Shown here: positions 56,500 to 64,000 of the stretch, one piece after another
How positions within the stretch are numbered: the stretch's first letter is position 1
How the letters are laid out: each line of letters begins with the position of its first letter
DNA from: Clostridia bacterium
GTDB lineage: Bacteria > Bacillota > Clostridia > Oscillospirales > CAG-272
Length of the DNA: 64,000 bases
Assembly: GCA_017937135.1 (NCBI GenBank)
Contig: JAGBEE010000028.1
Coordinates: forward strand, 1-64,000
Direction of reading: 5' to 3'
Translations under genes and position numbers: made by a program
Notes under the pieces: model-generated
Databases searched by the model: none
What the model was told of the DNA's origin: nothing
The model's input: only the letters and a program-made list of their open reading frames with translations

Positions 56500-58002
56500 A
56501 TGAAAAGGATATTGAAGATATTAACAAGCAGAGCAGTATTAACAGCACTTAGCATTTTAGTGCAGTTTTTAATAATATTTGCATTTGTTAGATATTTCAG
56601 CGAGGCATTTGTTTATTATTACTCTGCAACCTTTATAATTTCGATTATATTTTGCGTAGTAGTAGTGAATAAAAATACAAATTCTGCGTATAAAATTGCA
56701 TGGATACTGCTTTTGATGTGCCTGCCACTTTTCGGTGTAGCAATTTTCTTAATTCTTGACGGTATATCTCTTGTTAAATTCAAAAAGAAAAGGATGCTAA
56801 AAATCACGGATAACATAAAGGAGCATTTGTCGAAGGATGAAGAGCTTACTATTGAAAACGACCTTGCAAAGGGGCAATCCAGATATATAAATGACTATGC
56901 TTACTCACCACCAATAAAAAATACAAGAAGTAAGTATTTCAGTGGTGGAGAGGAGTTTTTTAAGGAGCTTTTATGCGAGCTTAAAAAGGCAGAAAAAAGC
57001 ATTTATATGGAATACTTTATAATAAAGCAGGGCTATATGTGGGATGAAATAAAGACGGTGCTTTTAGAGCGCGCTCAAAACGGAGTAGATGTAAGAATAA
57101 TCTATGATGATATGGGTAGCATAGACCAGCTTAAATGGCGTGAGATGAAAAAGCTCAAAAAAGCAGGAATAAGGATAAAAAGCTTTAACCCCTTTGTTCC
57201 CGTTATAAGCACGATTTTAAATAATCGCGACCATAGAAAAATATGTACAATAGATACTAAGGTTGCATTCTGCGGTGGAGTAAACATAGCAGACGAATAT
57301 ATAAATCTGAAGGAGAAATTTGGGCATTTCAAGGATAGCGCAATTGCCCTGTATGGTGAGGGCGCATATAGCTTTGAGGTCTTTTTCTTGACGCTTTGGG
57401 AGTATATAACAGGCGAAAAGACAAAGCTGCAAAAGCCACAGTATGAACAGCTTGACGAGGGCGTGTATCAGCCATACACAGACAGCCCCATTGATACCGA
57501 GCCGGTCGGCGAGAATATCTATATAAACATAATATCTAACGCAAAAAAATACGTCTATATAAGCACACCGTATTTTGTCGTTGATGAGGAGATGCTAAGG
57601 GCGATAACCAACTCAGCCAAAAGTGGAGTGGAAATAAAGCTCATAGTGCCTCATATACCCGATAAAAAGGCGGTAAATCAGGTTACAAAATCATACTATT
57701 CGCGCTTGATTTCAGCAGGAGTAAAGGTGTATGAATACAAGCTCGGCTTTAACCATTCAAAGCTTGTCATATCAGATGACAAAATAGCCACGGTAGGTAG
57801 TGTAAACTTTGATTACAGAAGCTTTTATTTGAGCTTCGAGTGCGGAGTCTGGATGTACAATACAAATACAATAAAAGACATTCTTTTCGATTACAATACA
57901 ATGCTGACAAATAGCTTGCCCATAACAAGTGAAAATTGTAAGGCGTCCATTTTTACCCGCCTATTCCGAGCCATTTTATCAGCATTTTCACCACTATTTT
58001 AA
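56500..58002 (+). CDS. cls: Cardiolipin synthase (PLD family)
   Basis: 500 aa. Two or three N-terminal membrane helices (PLDc_N) are followed by two phospholipase D motifs: HRKICTIDTKVAFCGG (about 246-261) and HSKLVISDDKIATVGS (about 423-438). It joins two phosphatidylglycerols into cardiolipin. AGGAGG precedes the ATG. It lies 17 bp after dpaB and before a terminator, so it appears to share the spore operon. Confidence 0.94.
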   Translation: MKRILKILTSRAVLTALSILVQFLIIFAFVRYFSEAFVYYYSATFIISIIFCVVVVNKNTNSAYKIAWILLLMCLPLFGVAIFLILDGISLVKFKKKRMLKITDNIKEHLSKDEELTIENDLAKGQSRYINDYAYSPPIKNTRSKYFSGGEEFFKELLCELKKAEKSIYMEYFIIKQGYMWDEIKTVLLERAQNGVDVRIIYDDMGSIDQLKWREMKKLKKAGIRIKSFNPFVPVISTILNNRDHRKICTIDTKVAFCGGVNIADEYINLKEKFGHFKDSAIALYGEGAYSFEVFFLTLWEYITGEKTKLQKPQYEQLDEGVYQPYTDSPIDTEPVGENIYINIISNAKKYVYISTPYFVVDEEMLRAITNSAKSGVEIKLIVPHIPDKKAVNQVTKSYYSRLISAGVKVYEYKLGFNHSKLVISDDKIATVGSVNFDYRSFYLSFECGVWMYNTNTIKDILFDYNTMLTNSLPITSENCKASIFTRLFRAILSAFSPLF

Positions 58003-58055
58003 AAAGCTGTCGCACTTAACTGATTTTAAAATCAGCTATTTGCGACAGCTTTTGT
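58002..58055. terminator. Terminator between convergent cls and trmL
   Basis: The outer stem AAAAGCTGTCGCA/TGCGACAGCTTTT (58002-58014 and 58041-58053) encloses a smaller stem, CTGATTTTAAAATCAG. A and T tracts on both sides let it work in both directions. Confidence 0.9.
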
Positions 58056-58073
58056 TATTATACATATGAATAA

Positions 58074-58547
58074 TTATTCAAATTTTTGTAGCATTCCGTC
58101 AAAGCCCCTTTGGCGAAAATATTCATATGCGGCAATAGCAGCAGAGTTTGATTGATTTAAGGAGCGTAGCCCCTCACGCATAGGAATTCTTAAAGCTTTT
58201 TCCTTGTATTTTTCGATAAAGTCCTCAGGCAGACCGCAGCTCTCTCTGCCAAAAAAGAAGAATACATTTTCTCCATATTTTATATCGGTATAGCAGTTTT
58301 TCGCCTTTTTTGTGAATAGATAAAACTCACATTCGGGATTTTTCTTGAAAAAATCCTCTAAATTATCATAATAAAAAATCTCAAGATGAAACCAATAATC
58401 CATTCCTGCACGCTTCAGCTTTTTATTGTCAATTTCAAACCCAAATGGGCGAATCATATGCAATCTTGCTCCCGTTGCTGCGCAGGTGCGCGCAATATTT
58501 CCTGTATTTTGTGGAATTTCAGGCTCTAACAAAACTAAATTTAACAT
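58074..58547 (-). CDS. trmL: tRNA (cytidine/uridine-2'-O)-methyltransferase TrmL
   Basis: 157 aa SPOUT enzyme, the normal length when started at 58547 (MLNLVLLEPEIPQNTGN), with GAGG five bases upstream. Also seen are ARTCAATGARLHMI, FFFGRESCGLPED (about 97-109) and the knot LRSLNQSNSAAIAAYEY (about 127-143). It methylates position 34 of leucine tRNAs. Single gene, convergent to cls. Confidence 0.94.
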   Translation of the reverse strand: MLNLVLLEPEIPQNTGNIARTCAATGARLHMIRPFGFEIDNKKLKRAGMDYWFHLEIFYYDNLEDFFKKNPECEFYLFTKKAKNCYTDIKYGENVFFFFGRESCGLPEDFIEKYKEKALRIPMREGLRSLNQSNSAAIAAYEYFRQRGFDGMLQKFE

Positions 58548-58700
58548 ACAAACCTCGCAAAAAACATCATATACACATATTTTAATACTAAATTTATCGA
58601 AAATCAACGCATATTGCGTAAAATAATTATTAAAATTTTAATTTACTATGGAAATTTATCAAATAATATTGTATAATATAAGCTGAATAATTATGGAAGG

Positions 58701-58721
58701 ATGCCATTTGGTAAAAAATAA
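58701..58721 (+). CDS. Possible six-codon leader ORF before secA
   Basis: ATG CCA TTT GGT AAA AAA TAA, whose stop overlaps the secA start as TAATG, the arrangement used at seven genuine gene junctions in this window. GGAAGG directly abuts its ATG, while secA itself has no ribosome binding site at a normal distance. The peptide would be MPFGKK. It could be a coupling device or chance. Confidence 0.35.
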   Translation: MPFGKK

Positions 58722-61462
58722 TGGGACTTTTTTCAAAAATTTTTGGCACGTACAGCCAAAGACAAATTAAAAAAATTAAACCGACTGTAGATAAAATAGA
58801 GGCTCTTGCAGATGAGTATTCAGCTATGACCGATGCCCAGCTAAGAGCTAAGACAGATGAATTTAAAGAAAGACTTGCAAACGGACAAACCCTTGACGAC
58901 ATCTTGCCCGAGGCTTTTGCTACTGTAAGAGAGGCAGCATTCAGAGTTCTTGGCAAGCGCCCGTTTAGAGTTCAGCTTATATGTGGAATTTTACTCCATC
59001 AGGGTAGAGTTGCAGAAATGAAAACGGGTGAGGGTAAAACCCTCGTTGCCGTTTTGCCCTCATACCTCAATGCCTTAACAGGCAAGGGCGTACACGTAGT
59101 TACAGTAAACGACTATCTTGCGCGCCTTGGCTGTGAGGAAATGGGTAGAGTTCACGAGTTTTTAGGACTTACAACAGGTCTTGTAATTCACGGACAGTCA
59201 AGAGAAGAAAAGCAAAAGGCATATAACTGTGACATTACCTATGGTACAAATAACGAGTTCGGCTTTGACTACCTTCGTGACAATATGGTTATTTACAAAA
59301 AGGATATGTCCCAAAGAGGGCATAATTTTGCCATTGTCGATGAGGTTGACTCGATTTTAATTGACGAGGCAAGAACACCACTTATTATTTCAGGTGCAGG
59401 CAGAAAATCGACTGACCTTTACGATAAGGCAGATGCCTTTGTTGCAAAGCTCTCAAAATTCGTAATCAAAGAGCTTGATTTAAAGGTTGAGCACGACGAT
59501 GTAACGCAGGACTACATCCTTGACGAAAAGGCAAGAACAACAACTCTTACCAAGCACGGTATAGAAAAGGCAGAGGCGTTTTTTGGTATTGAAAATCTTT
59601 CAGCCCCCGAAAACACCGAGCTTTATCATCATATCCAACAGGCATTAAGAGCGCGTGGCGTAATGCAAAGAGACACCGACTACGTTATAAAGGACGGACA
59701 GGTTGTAATAGTTGATACCTTTACAGGTCGTTTAATGCCAGGCAGAAGATACTCCGACGGACTTCATCAAGCAATAGAAGCCAAGGAAAAGGTAAAAATT
59801 CAAAGAGAAAATCGCACGATTGCTACAATTACGTTCCAAAACTATTTTAGAATGTATAAAAAGCTCTCGGGTATGACAGGTACAGCCCTTTCCGAGGAAG
59901 CAGAATTTCGTGAAATATACAACTTAGACGTAGTTGAGGTTCCAACCAACAGACCAATGATAAGAAAGGACTACAACGACAGAGTATATAGAAGCATTCA
60001 AGGCAAGGACAGAGCTATAATTGCTCAAATCAAGGAGTGTCACGAAAAGGGACAGCCTGTCTTGGTTGGTACTGTTTCTATTGAAAAGTCCGAGCTTCTT
60101 TCAAGAAAGCTAAAGGGCTGTGGTATTCCTCACACCGTTCTTAACGCAAAATACCACGAAAGAGAAGCAGATATAGTAGCGCAAGCAGGTAAATTTGGTG
60201 CAGTTACAATTGCCACAAATATGGCAGGACGTGGAACTGATATTATGCTCGGTGGTAATGCAGAGCACTTAGCAAAGAGCCAAATGAGAAAGGACGGCTA
60301 CGAGGAGGAGATAATAGCTCTTGCAACAGGTAGCTCACAGTCCGTTAGCGAAGAGGTATTTGCAGCGCGTAAGGTATTTAGTGACCTATATGAAAAATAT
60401 AAGAAGGAAATTGAGCCAGAGGCACAAAAGGTGCGCGAGGCAGGTGGACTTTTCATAATAGGTACTGAAAGGCACGAAAGCAGACGTATAGATAACCAGC
60501 TAAGAGGACGCTCAGGTCGTCAGGGCGACCCAGGTGAATCAAGATTTTATATTTCCTTAGAGGACGACCTTATGCGTTTATTCGGTGGAGATAGAATATT
60601 AAGCTGGGTTGGTGGAATGATGGATGAGGATCAGCCAATTGACTCAAAAATTCTTTCAAACACCGTTGAAAAGGCTCAAAAGAGCTTAGAGGACAGAAAC
60701 TTCGCTCGCAGAAAGCACGTTCTTTCATACGACGACGTAATGAATCAGCAAAGACAGCTAATATATGCTCAGCGTCAAGACGTTTTAGACGGTATTGACT
60801 TAAAGGACAAAATAGAGGAAATGATTATTTCCACAATAAACGATACAGTTGATTCATATACAATGGATTCACGCGAGAATTGGGAAATAGAGGCATTAAA
60901 GAATAGATATATGGGCTTGCTTTGCACTCCTAATGACTTTAATGAGCCAAAAATCGACCCCGATGACATAAAGGAAACGCTAACCAAACGCGCCATTGAG
61001 CTTTGGGAAAGCAAAAAGGAGCTTTTCGGCGAGGAGGGCATAAGAGAGGTAGAAAGAGTAATTTTACTTCGTAATGTTGACGAAAAGTGGATGGATCACT
61101 TAGAGGCGATGGAGGATCTTCGTGATAGCGTTGGACTTCAAGCATACGCTCAAAGAAACCCACTTACCGAATATAGAATAGCAGGTGCTGACCTCTTTGA
61201 CGAAATGATAGTATCAATTCGCGAGGATACAGTAAGAGGCGTGCTTTCGTGCGTTCCAAAGGAGAAGCCAATTGAAAGAGTACAGGTTGTTAAGCCAACT
61301 GAGGAGGGCTTTATGAAATTTGGACAAAGAAAGGTGCCTACTCGTCAAACAAATATTCCCGTAAGAAACGATAATAAGGTTGGCAGAAACGACCCGTGCC
61401 CCTGTGGTAGTGGCAAAAAATATAAAAAGTGCTGTGGTGCAGGCACACAGGGTGAAGAATAA
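58721..61462 (+). CDS. secA: Preprotein translocase ATPase SecA
   Basis: 913 aa motor that drives proteins through SecYEG. The start ([14 protein letters not shown]) matches the family, and the frame has a stop just upstream. Walker A is [13 protein letters not shown] (about 100-112), the DEVD box is [14 protein letters not shown] (about 204-217), NBD2 has [14 protein letters not shown] (about 502-515) and [12 protein letters not shown]. The C-terminal linker ends in a SEC-C zinc motif, [16 protein letters not shown] (about 891-906). It is followed by two membrane proteins coupled through TAATG overlaps. Translation initiation looks unusual (see leader ORF). Confidence 0.97.
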   Translation: MGLFSKIFGTYSQRQIKKIKPTVDKIEALADEYSAMTDAQLRAKTDEFKERLANGQTLDDILPEAFATVREAAFRVLGKRPFRVQLICGILLHQGRVAEMKTGEGKTLVAVLPSYLNALTGKGVHVVTVNDYLARLGCEEMGRVHEFLGLTTGLVIHGQSREEKQKAYNCDITYGTNNEFGFDYLRDNMVIYKKDMSQRGHNFAIVDEVDSILIDEARTPLIISGAGRKSTDLYDKADAFVAKLSKFVIKELDLKVEHDDVTQDYILDEKARTTTLTKHGIEKAEAFFGIENLSAPENTELYHHIQQALRARGVMQRDTDYVIKDGQVVIVDTFTGRLMPGRRYSDGLHQAIEAKEKVKIQRENRTIATITFQNYFRMYKKLSGMTGTALSEEAEFREIYNLDVVEVPTNRPMIRKDYNDRVYRSIQGKDRAIIAQIKECHEKGQPVLVGTVSIEKSELLSRKLKGCGIPHTVLNAKYHEREADIVAQAGKFGAVTIATNMAGRGTDIMLGGNAEHLAKSQMRKDGYEEEIIALATGSSQSVSEEVFAARKVFSDLYEKYKKEIEPEAQKVREAGGLFIIGTERHESRRIDNQLRGRSGRQGDPGESRFYISLEDDLMRLFGGDRILSWVGGMMDEDQPIDSKILSNTVEKAQKSLEDRNFARRKHVLSYDDVMNQQRQLIYAQRQDVLDGIDLKDKIEEMIISTINDTVDSYTMDSRENWEIEALKNRYMGLLCTPNDFNEPKIDPDDIKETLTKRAIELWESKKELFGEEGIREVERVILLRNVDEKWMDHLEAMEDLRDSVGLQAYAQRNPLTEYRIAGADLFDEMIVSIREDTVRGVLSCVPKEKPIERVQVVKPTEEGFMKFGQRKVPTRQTNIPVRNDNKVGRNDPCPCGSGKKYKKCCGAGTQGEE

Positions 61463-62097
61463 TGGGCTTCGGGCTTTTATTCATAGGATGCTTTATTACG
61501 TATTTAGGTGCAATTGTCCCCGATATTTCAATGTTTACCTACGTTTTGGGTGCTGGCGTGATACTTTTATCACTACGTACTTTGATGTTTGAAAATAAGC
61601 TATTTTTATCAAGCGCAATTTGCACTCTGCTTCTTGAAATAGCAGGCATTGCAGTATTGGCAATGGACGTAATGAGCCTTAGCGTTAAAGCGACAGCTTA
61701 TATTGTGTTTGCTTATATTCGCTTAGCCCTTGGTTTGATTTTGATTCTTCTTTTAATGCTCGCTATTGCCAAAATAGCAAAGGAAGCAGACGACAGAAAA
61801 ATCAGAGTAAAGGCGATTATAAATACAGTCTTTATTTCAGTTGGTATTTTATGTACATTTTTGTATGAAATAGTACGAATAGATGCCTTTAGACAGGTAA
61901 TGGGCATTGTAGCAAGCATAATACAGATTTTATACACCGTTTTTGCATTGTTTATCGTGTTTACATGCTATATGCGCCTTTGCTATGAGGACGATTTAAA
62001 AATGGAGAAAAAGACAAGTGGCATACCATTTTTGGACTTTTTAAACAAGCTTCTTGATAAAGCAGGCTCGAAAAGGAATAAAGGAGACAAAAAATAA
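61462..62097 (+). CDS. Polytopic membrane protein, unknown function
   Basis: 211 aa with six to seven hydrophobic helices and a Lys-rich C-terminus. I do not recognise the family. The N-terminal FITYLGAIVPDISMFTYVLG resembles the N-terminus of the next gene (FNPMVSNIDVLPDVFAYILI), both with a (V/L)PD turn, so the two may be distant relatives. It begins in a TAATG overlap with secA and ends in one with the following gene. Confidence 0.7.
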   Translation: MGFGLLFIGCFITYLGAIVPDISMFTYVLGAGVILLSLRTLMFENKLFLSSAICTLLLEIAGIAVLAMDVMSLSVKATAYIVFAYIRLALGLILILLLMLAIAKIAKEADDRKIRVKAIINTVFISVGILCTFLYEIVRIDAFRQVMGIVASIIQILYTVFALFIVFTCYMRLCYEDDLKMEKKTSGIPFLDFLNKLLDKAGSKRNKGDKK

Positions 62098-63416
62098 TGA
62101 TTTATTATATTTTGGCATCAATATTCCTCTTTAATCCAATGGTATCAAACATAGATGTTTTGCCGGACGTATTCGCATATATATTGATAATGATAGCATT
62201 ATCTAAGCCTGCATATACAAACGATGTAGCAGAGCAGGCATACGTTGGCGCAAGAAAGATGGCTATTATCACCTTAATTAAGCTCTTTAGCTTGCTTTTG
62301 ATTTCTGGTGATGATATAACAATGTCGCTTCTTTTATCCTTTACATTTATGATAGTTGAGCTGATATTTGGAATACCGTTTTTTATAAGCCTGTTTAAAT
62401 ATCTTTCTCACATAGCCCTAATGGGCAACAATGCAACAAGCGCAAACAAATCCGATAAAATGAGGATATTTACAATAGCTTTCACCATAGTAAAGCTATT
62501 AATGGCAACCCTGCCTGATTTTACCGCCTTGTCGCTTTCAAACGGTGTTGACTCATCAAATAATGATTTATCCTTGACGTATTTTAGACCAACGCTATTT
62601 ATAATTTCCGTTACAATAGCAATGGTTTTAGGAATAATATGGCTTATATTTTCCGTCATTTATTACAAAAGCCTATTTACAAAAGAGGTAAGGGAAAAAA
62701 TACGCTCAGATTTTACAACTCAAATGAGCAACAGAAAATCGCTTTTTGAGGCAAAATCATATACAACAGTAATGCTTATTATGGCATTAGGCTCGTTTTT
62801 TGCGCTTGATATAGGTGGATTTGATATAATATTAACACCTGATTTTTTAGTAACCTTAACCTTTATAATATCATTTTTCGTACTTTATATTAAAGGATAC
62901 TTTAAACCCAAATGGGAGTCAATTGTTCTTATTGTATCATTTATAGGACAAGTAATATTCTATATCCTTGAAAGTGTAAAGCTAAGAGAATTTTATGATA
63001 AATTCAACCTTGAAAGCGTGCTTAAAAGCTCAAAGGCAGACACACTTTATTCGCAAATTACGCTTTTTGGAGCAATAGAGTCAGCATTTTTCGTTTTATC
63101 AATAGCCATAATTCTTTACATTATTGCGAAAAATGGTAAGGAAAGTCTTGAAAAGCACGCACATTTATTTATTGGCTGTGACTACTCATTTGCAATAAGC
63201 GAGTATAAGGAAAAAATGAAGAAAAACATAATATTAACAGGCATTTTCACACTACTAAGCGCGTTAACCTACGTAATAATGGTAGCAATAAAGCCAACAT
63301 TCCCTGATTTTATTATGGTAAATATGATTTGCGAGGTTGCACTTGCCATTCTCCTTGCAAAAACAATGCTATTTTTGCACGATGATGTTTATAAAAGAAT
63401 ACTTGCATATTCTTAA
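62097..63416 (+). CDS. Polytopic membrane protein, unknown function
   Basis: 439 aa, about ten hydrophobic helices with short loops; a charged loop (MSNRKSLFEAKS, about 204-215) lies between the two halves. No enzyme motif is visible. It ends the secA transcription unit, followed by a terminator. The N-terminal (N/D)xxDVLPDVFAYILI type motif recalls uncharacterised Clostridia membrane proteins. Confidence 0.7.
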   Translation: MIYYILASIFLFNPMVSNIDVLPDVFAYILIMIALSKPAYTNDVAEQAYVGARKMAIITLIKLFSLLLISGDDITMSLLLSFTFMIVELIFGIPFFISLFKYLSHIALMGNNATSANKSDKMRIFTIAFTIVKLLMATLPDFTALSLSNGVDSSNNDLSLTYFRPTLFIISVTIAMVLGIIWLIFSVIYYKSLFTKEVREKIRSDFTTQMSNRKSLFEAKSYTTVMLIMALGSFFALDIGGFDIILTPDFLVTLTFIISFFVLYIKGYFKPKWESIVLIVSFIGQVIFYILESVKLREFYDKFNLESVLKSSKADTLYSQITLFGAIESAFFVLSIAIILYIIAKNGKESLEKHAHLFIGCDYSFAISEYKEKMKKNIILTGIFTLLSALTYVIMVAIKPTFPDFIMVNMICEVALAILLAKTMLFLHDDVYKRILAYS

Positions 63417-63459
63417 TTTACAAAGTTGCACAAAAATTCATAAAATAACAAAAAAATTT

Positions 63460-63506
63460 AAAATCCGTCAAAAATCAAGCAACTATTGATTTGACGGATT
63501 TTTTAT
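63460..63506 (+). terminator. Terminator after the secA operon
   Basis: AAAATCCGTCAAA(A)ATCAA (63460-63478) pairs with TTGATTTGACGGATTTT (63486-63502) with one bulge, then TTTT. Confidence 0.92.
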
Positions 63507-63558
63507 TCGGCAAAGGAAAAAACTGGATTTTGTACAAAGTGCCGAAAATGCTTTTTGA

Positions 63559-63605
63559 ACACAATATCTTGGAAAATCCACTTGACTAAAAACACAATAT
63601 ATTGT
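63559..63605 (+). promoter_or_regulatory. Tandem NrdR boxes
   Basis: ACACAATATCTTGG (63559-63572) and ACACAATATATTGT (63592-63605) match the NrdR box consensus ACACWATATATWGTGT, the second better than the first. They are 33 bp apart start to start, about three helical turns, as usual for NrdR. The second fills the promoter spacer, so NrdR binding should repress nrdD when dATP is high. Confidence 0.88.
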
Positions 63606-63610
63606 AAAAT
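63582..63610 (+). promoter_or_regulatory. Promoter of nrdD
   Basis: -35 TTGACT (63582-63587) and -10 TAAAAT (63605-63610), 17-bp spacer, interleaved with the second NrdR box. Confidence 0.82.
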
Positions 63611-63666
63611 AATAAGGCTAAACATAACAATAAATAAGAAGAAATATAATAAGAAAGGAAGAGAAA

Positions 63667-64000
63667 ATGAAAATTATTAAGCGTAGTGGCGAAGAGAAAA
63701 TATTTGACCTTAGTAAAATAACACTTGCCATTCATAAAGCGAATAATAGCGTTGCCGAGGCAGAGAGAATGAGTGATACTCAAATCAAGCTCATCTCCGA
63801 GAATATAGAGAAAAAGTGCTCAAAGGTTACTCGCTCGTTAGGAGTTGAGGAAATACAGGATATGGTAGAGGATGAGATAATGGCTCAACGCGCCTTTGCT
63901 GTCGCGAGAAAATACATCACCTACCGATATAATAGAGCGCTTATTAGAAAATCAAACACAACAGACGAGCAAATTTTGTCCTTGATAGAATGTAATAACG
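63667..64000 (+). CDS. nrdD: Anaerobic ribonucleoside-triphosphate reductase (N-terminal part)
   Basis: The first 111 codons are seen; the gene runs off the window. It starts MKIIKRSGEEKIFDLSKI after AAGGAAGAG, an ATP-cone domain (about 1-95; VARKYITYRYNRALI at its end), then NTTDEQILSLIECNN, typical of class III NrdD. The cone senses ATP/dATP. The enzyme makes deoxyribonucleotides without oxygen, in line with an anaerobe. The upstream NrdR boxes strengthen the call against other ATP-cone proteins such as NrdJ. Confidence 0.88.
   Translation, partial: MKIIKRSGEEKIFDLSKITLAIHKANNSVAEAERMSDTQIKLISENIEKKCSKVTRSLGVEEIQDMVEDEIMAQRAFAVARKYITYRYNRALIRKSNTTDEQILSLIECNN

Overview
The window looks like chromosome from a spore-forming, AT-rich Gram-positive bacterium of the class Clostridia (Bacillota), probably an uncultured gut-type lineage. 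This rests on the gene content: a large-type SRP RNA, sporulation genes (gpr, spoIIP-like, gerW/ytfJ, dipicolinate synthase dpaAB, a SigH-like sigma factor), a CIRCE-controlled groESL, and extracytoplasmic lipoproteins and SLH proteins of Firmicutes type. A NahK-like N-acetylhexosamine kinase and a heparinase-like enzyme suggest use of host or dietary glycans. No phage, IS transposase, rRNA, tRNA or CRISPR locus was seen.

Layout. 1-5.9 kb: nahK (minus), then a plus operon yfmF-yfmH-lgt-folD (M16 peptidase-like proteins linked to EF-P modification, lipoprotein maturation, one-carbon metabolism). 5.9-9.6 kb: a MITE-like repeat and a BspA-type leucine-rich-repeat lipoprotein. 9.6-12.9 kb: a GT8 glycosyltransferase with a flippase-like membrane protein, and an AGCS amino-acid:cation symporter. 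12.9-15 kb: CIRCE-groES-groEL. 15-23.6 kb: a ten-gene minus-strand cluster lon-ysxC-M50 protease-scpA-scpB-DUF2953-gerW-dacF-rsuA/rluB-GNAT-like. 23.6-26.1 kb: GNAT and rqcH. 26.1-26.5 kb: a striking noncoding hairpin array bounded by inverted repeats. 26.5-32.5 kb: heparinase-like enzyme, SLH protein, MecA-like adaptor, spoIIP-like and gpr.

32.5-40.6 kb: DUF4364 regulator, SigH-like sigma factor, zinc-ribbon protein, rlmB, a P1B-type ATPase relative that has lost its catalytic motifs, two radical-SAM-associated genes, and a DUF4097 lipoprotein. 40.6-45.7 kb: an inverted copy of the window-start repeat, an XRE membrane regulator, and the recombination/replication cluster dnaX-ybaB-recR-DEDDh exonuclease/BRCT. 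45.7-54.3 kb: SRP RNA, enolase, AI-2E family transporter, guaB, ispE, polA, TSCPD protein. 54.3-58 kb: trmB-dpaA-dpaB-cls. 58-63.4 kb: trmL (minus), then secA with two coupled membrane proteins. 63.4 kb to end: tandem NrdR boxes and the start of nrdD.

Many neighbouring genes are joined by the overlap TAATG (stop of one gene, start of the next), so translational coupling is a recurrent habit here. The most unusual observations are the pseudo-P-type ATPase, the 390-bp hairpin array, a SpoIIP-like protein missing metal-site histidines, an inserted segment in TrmB, and a six-codon ORF coupled to secA.
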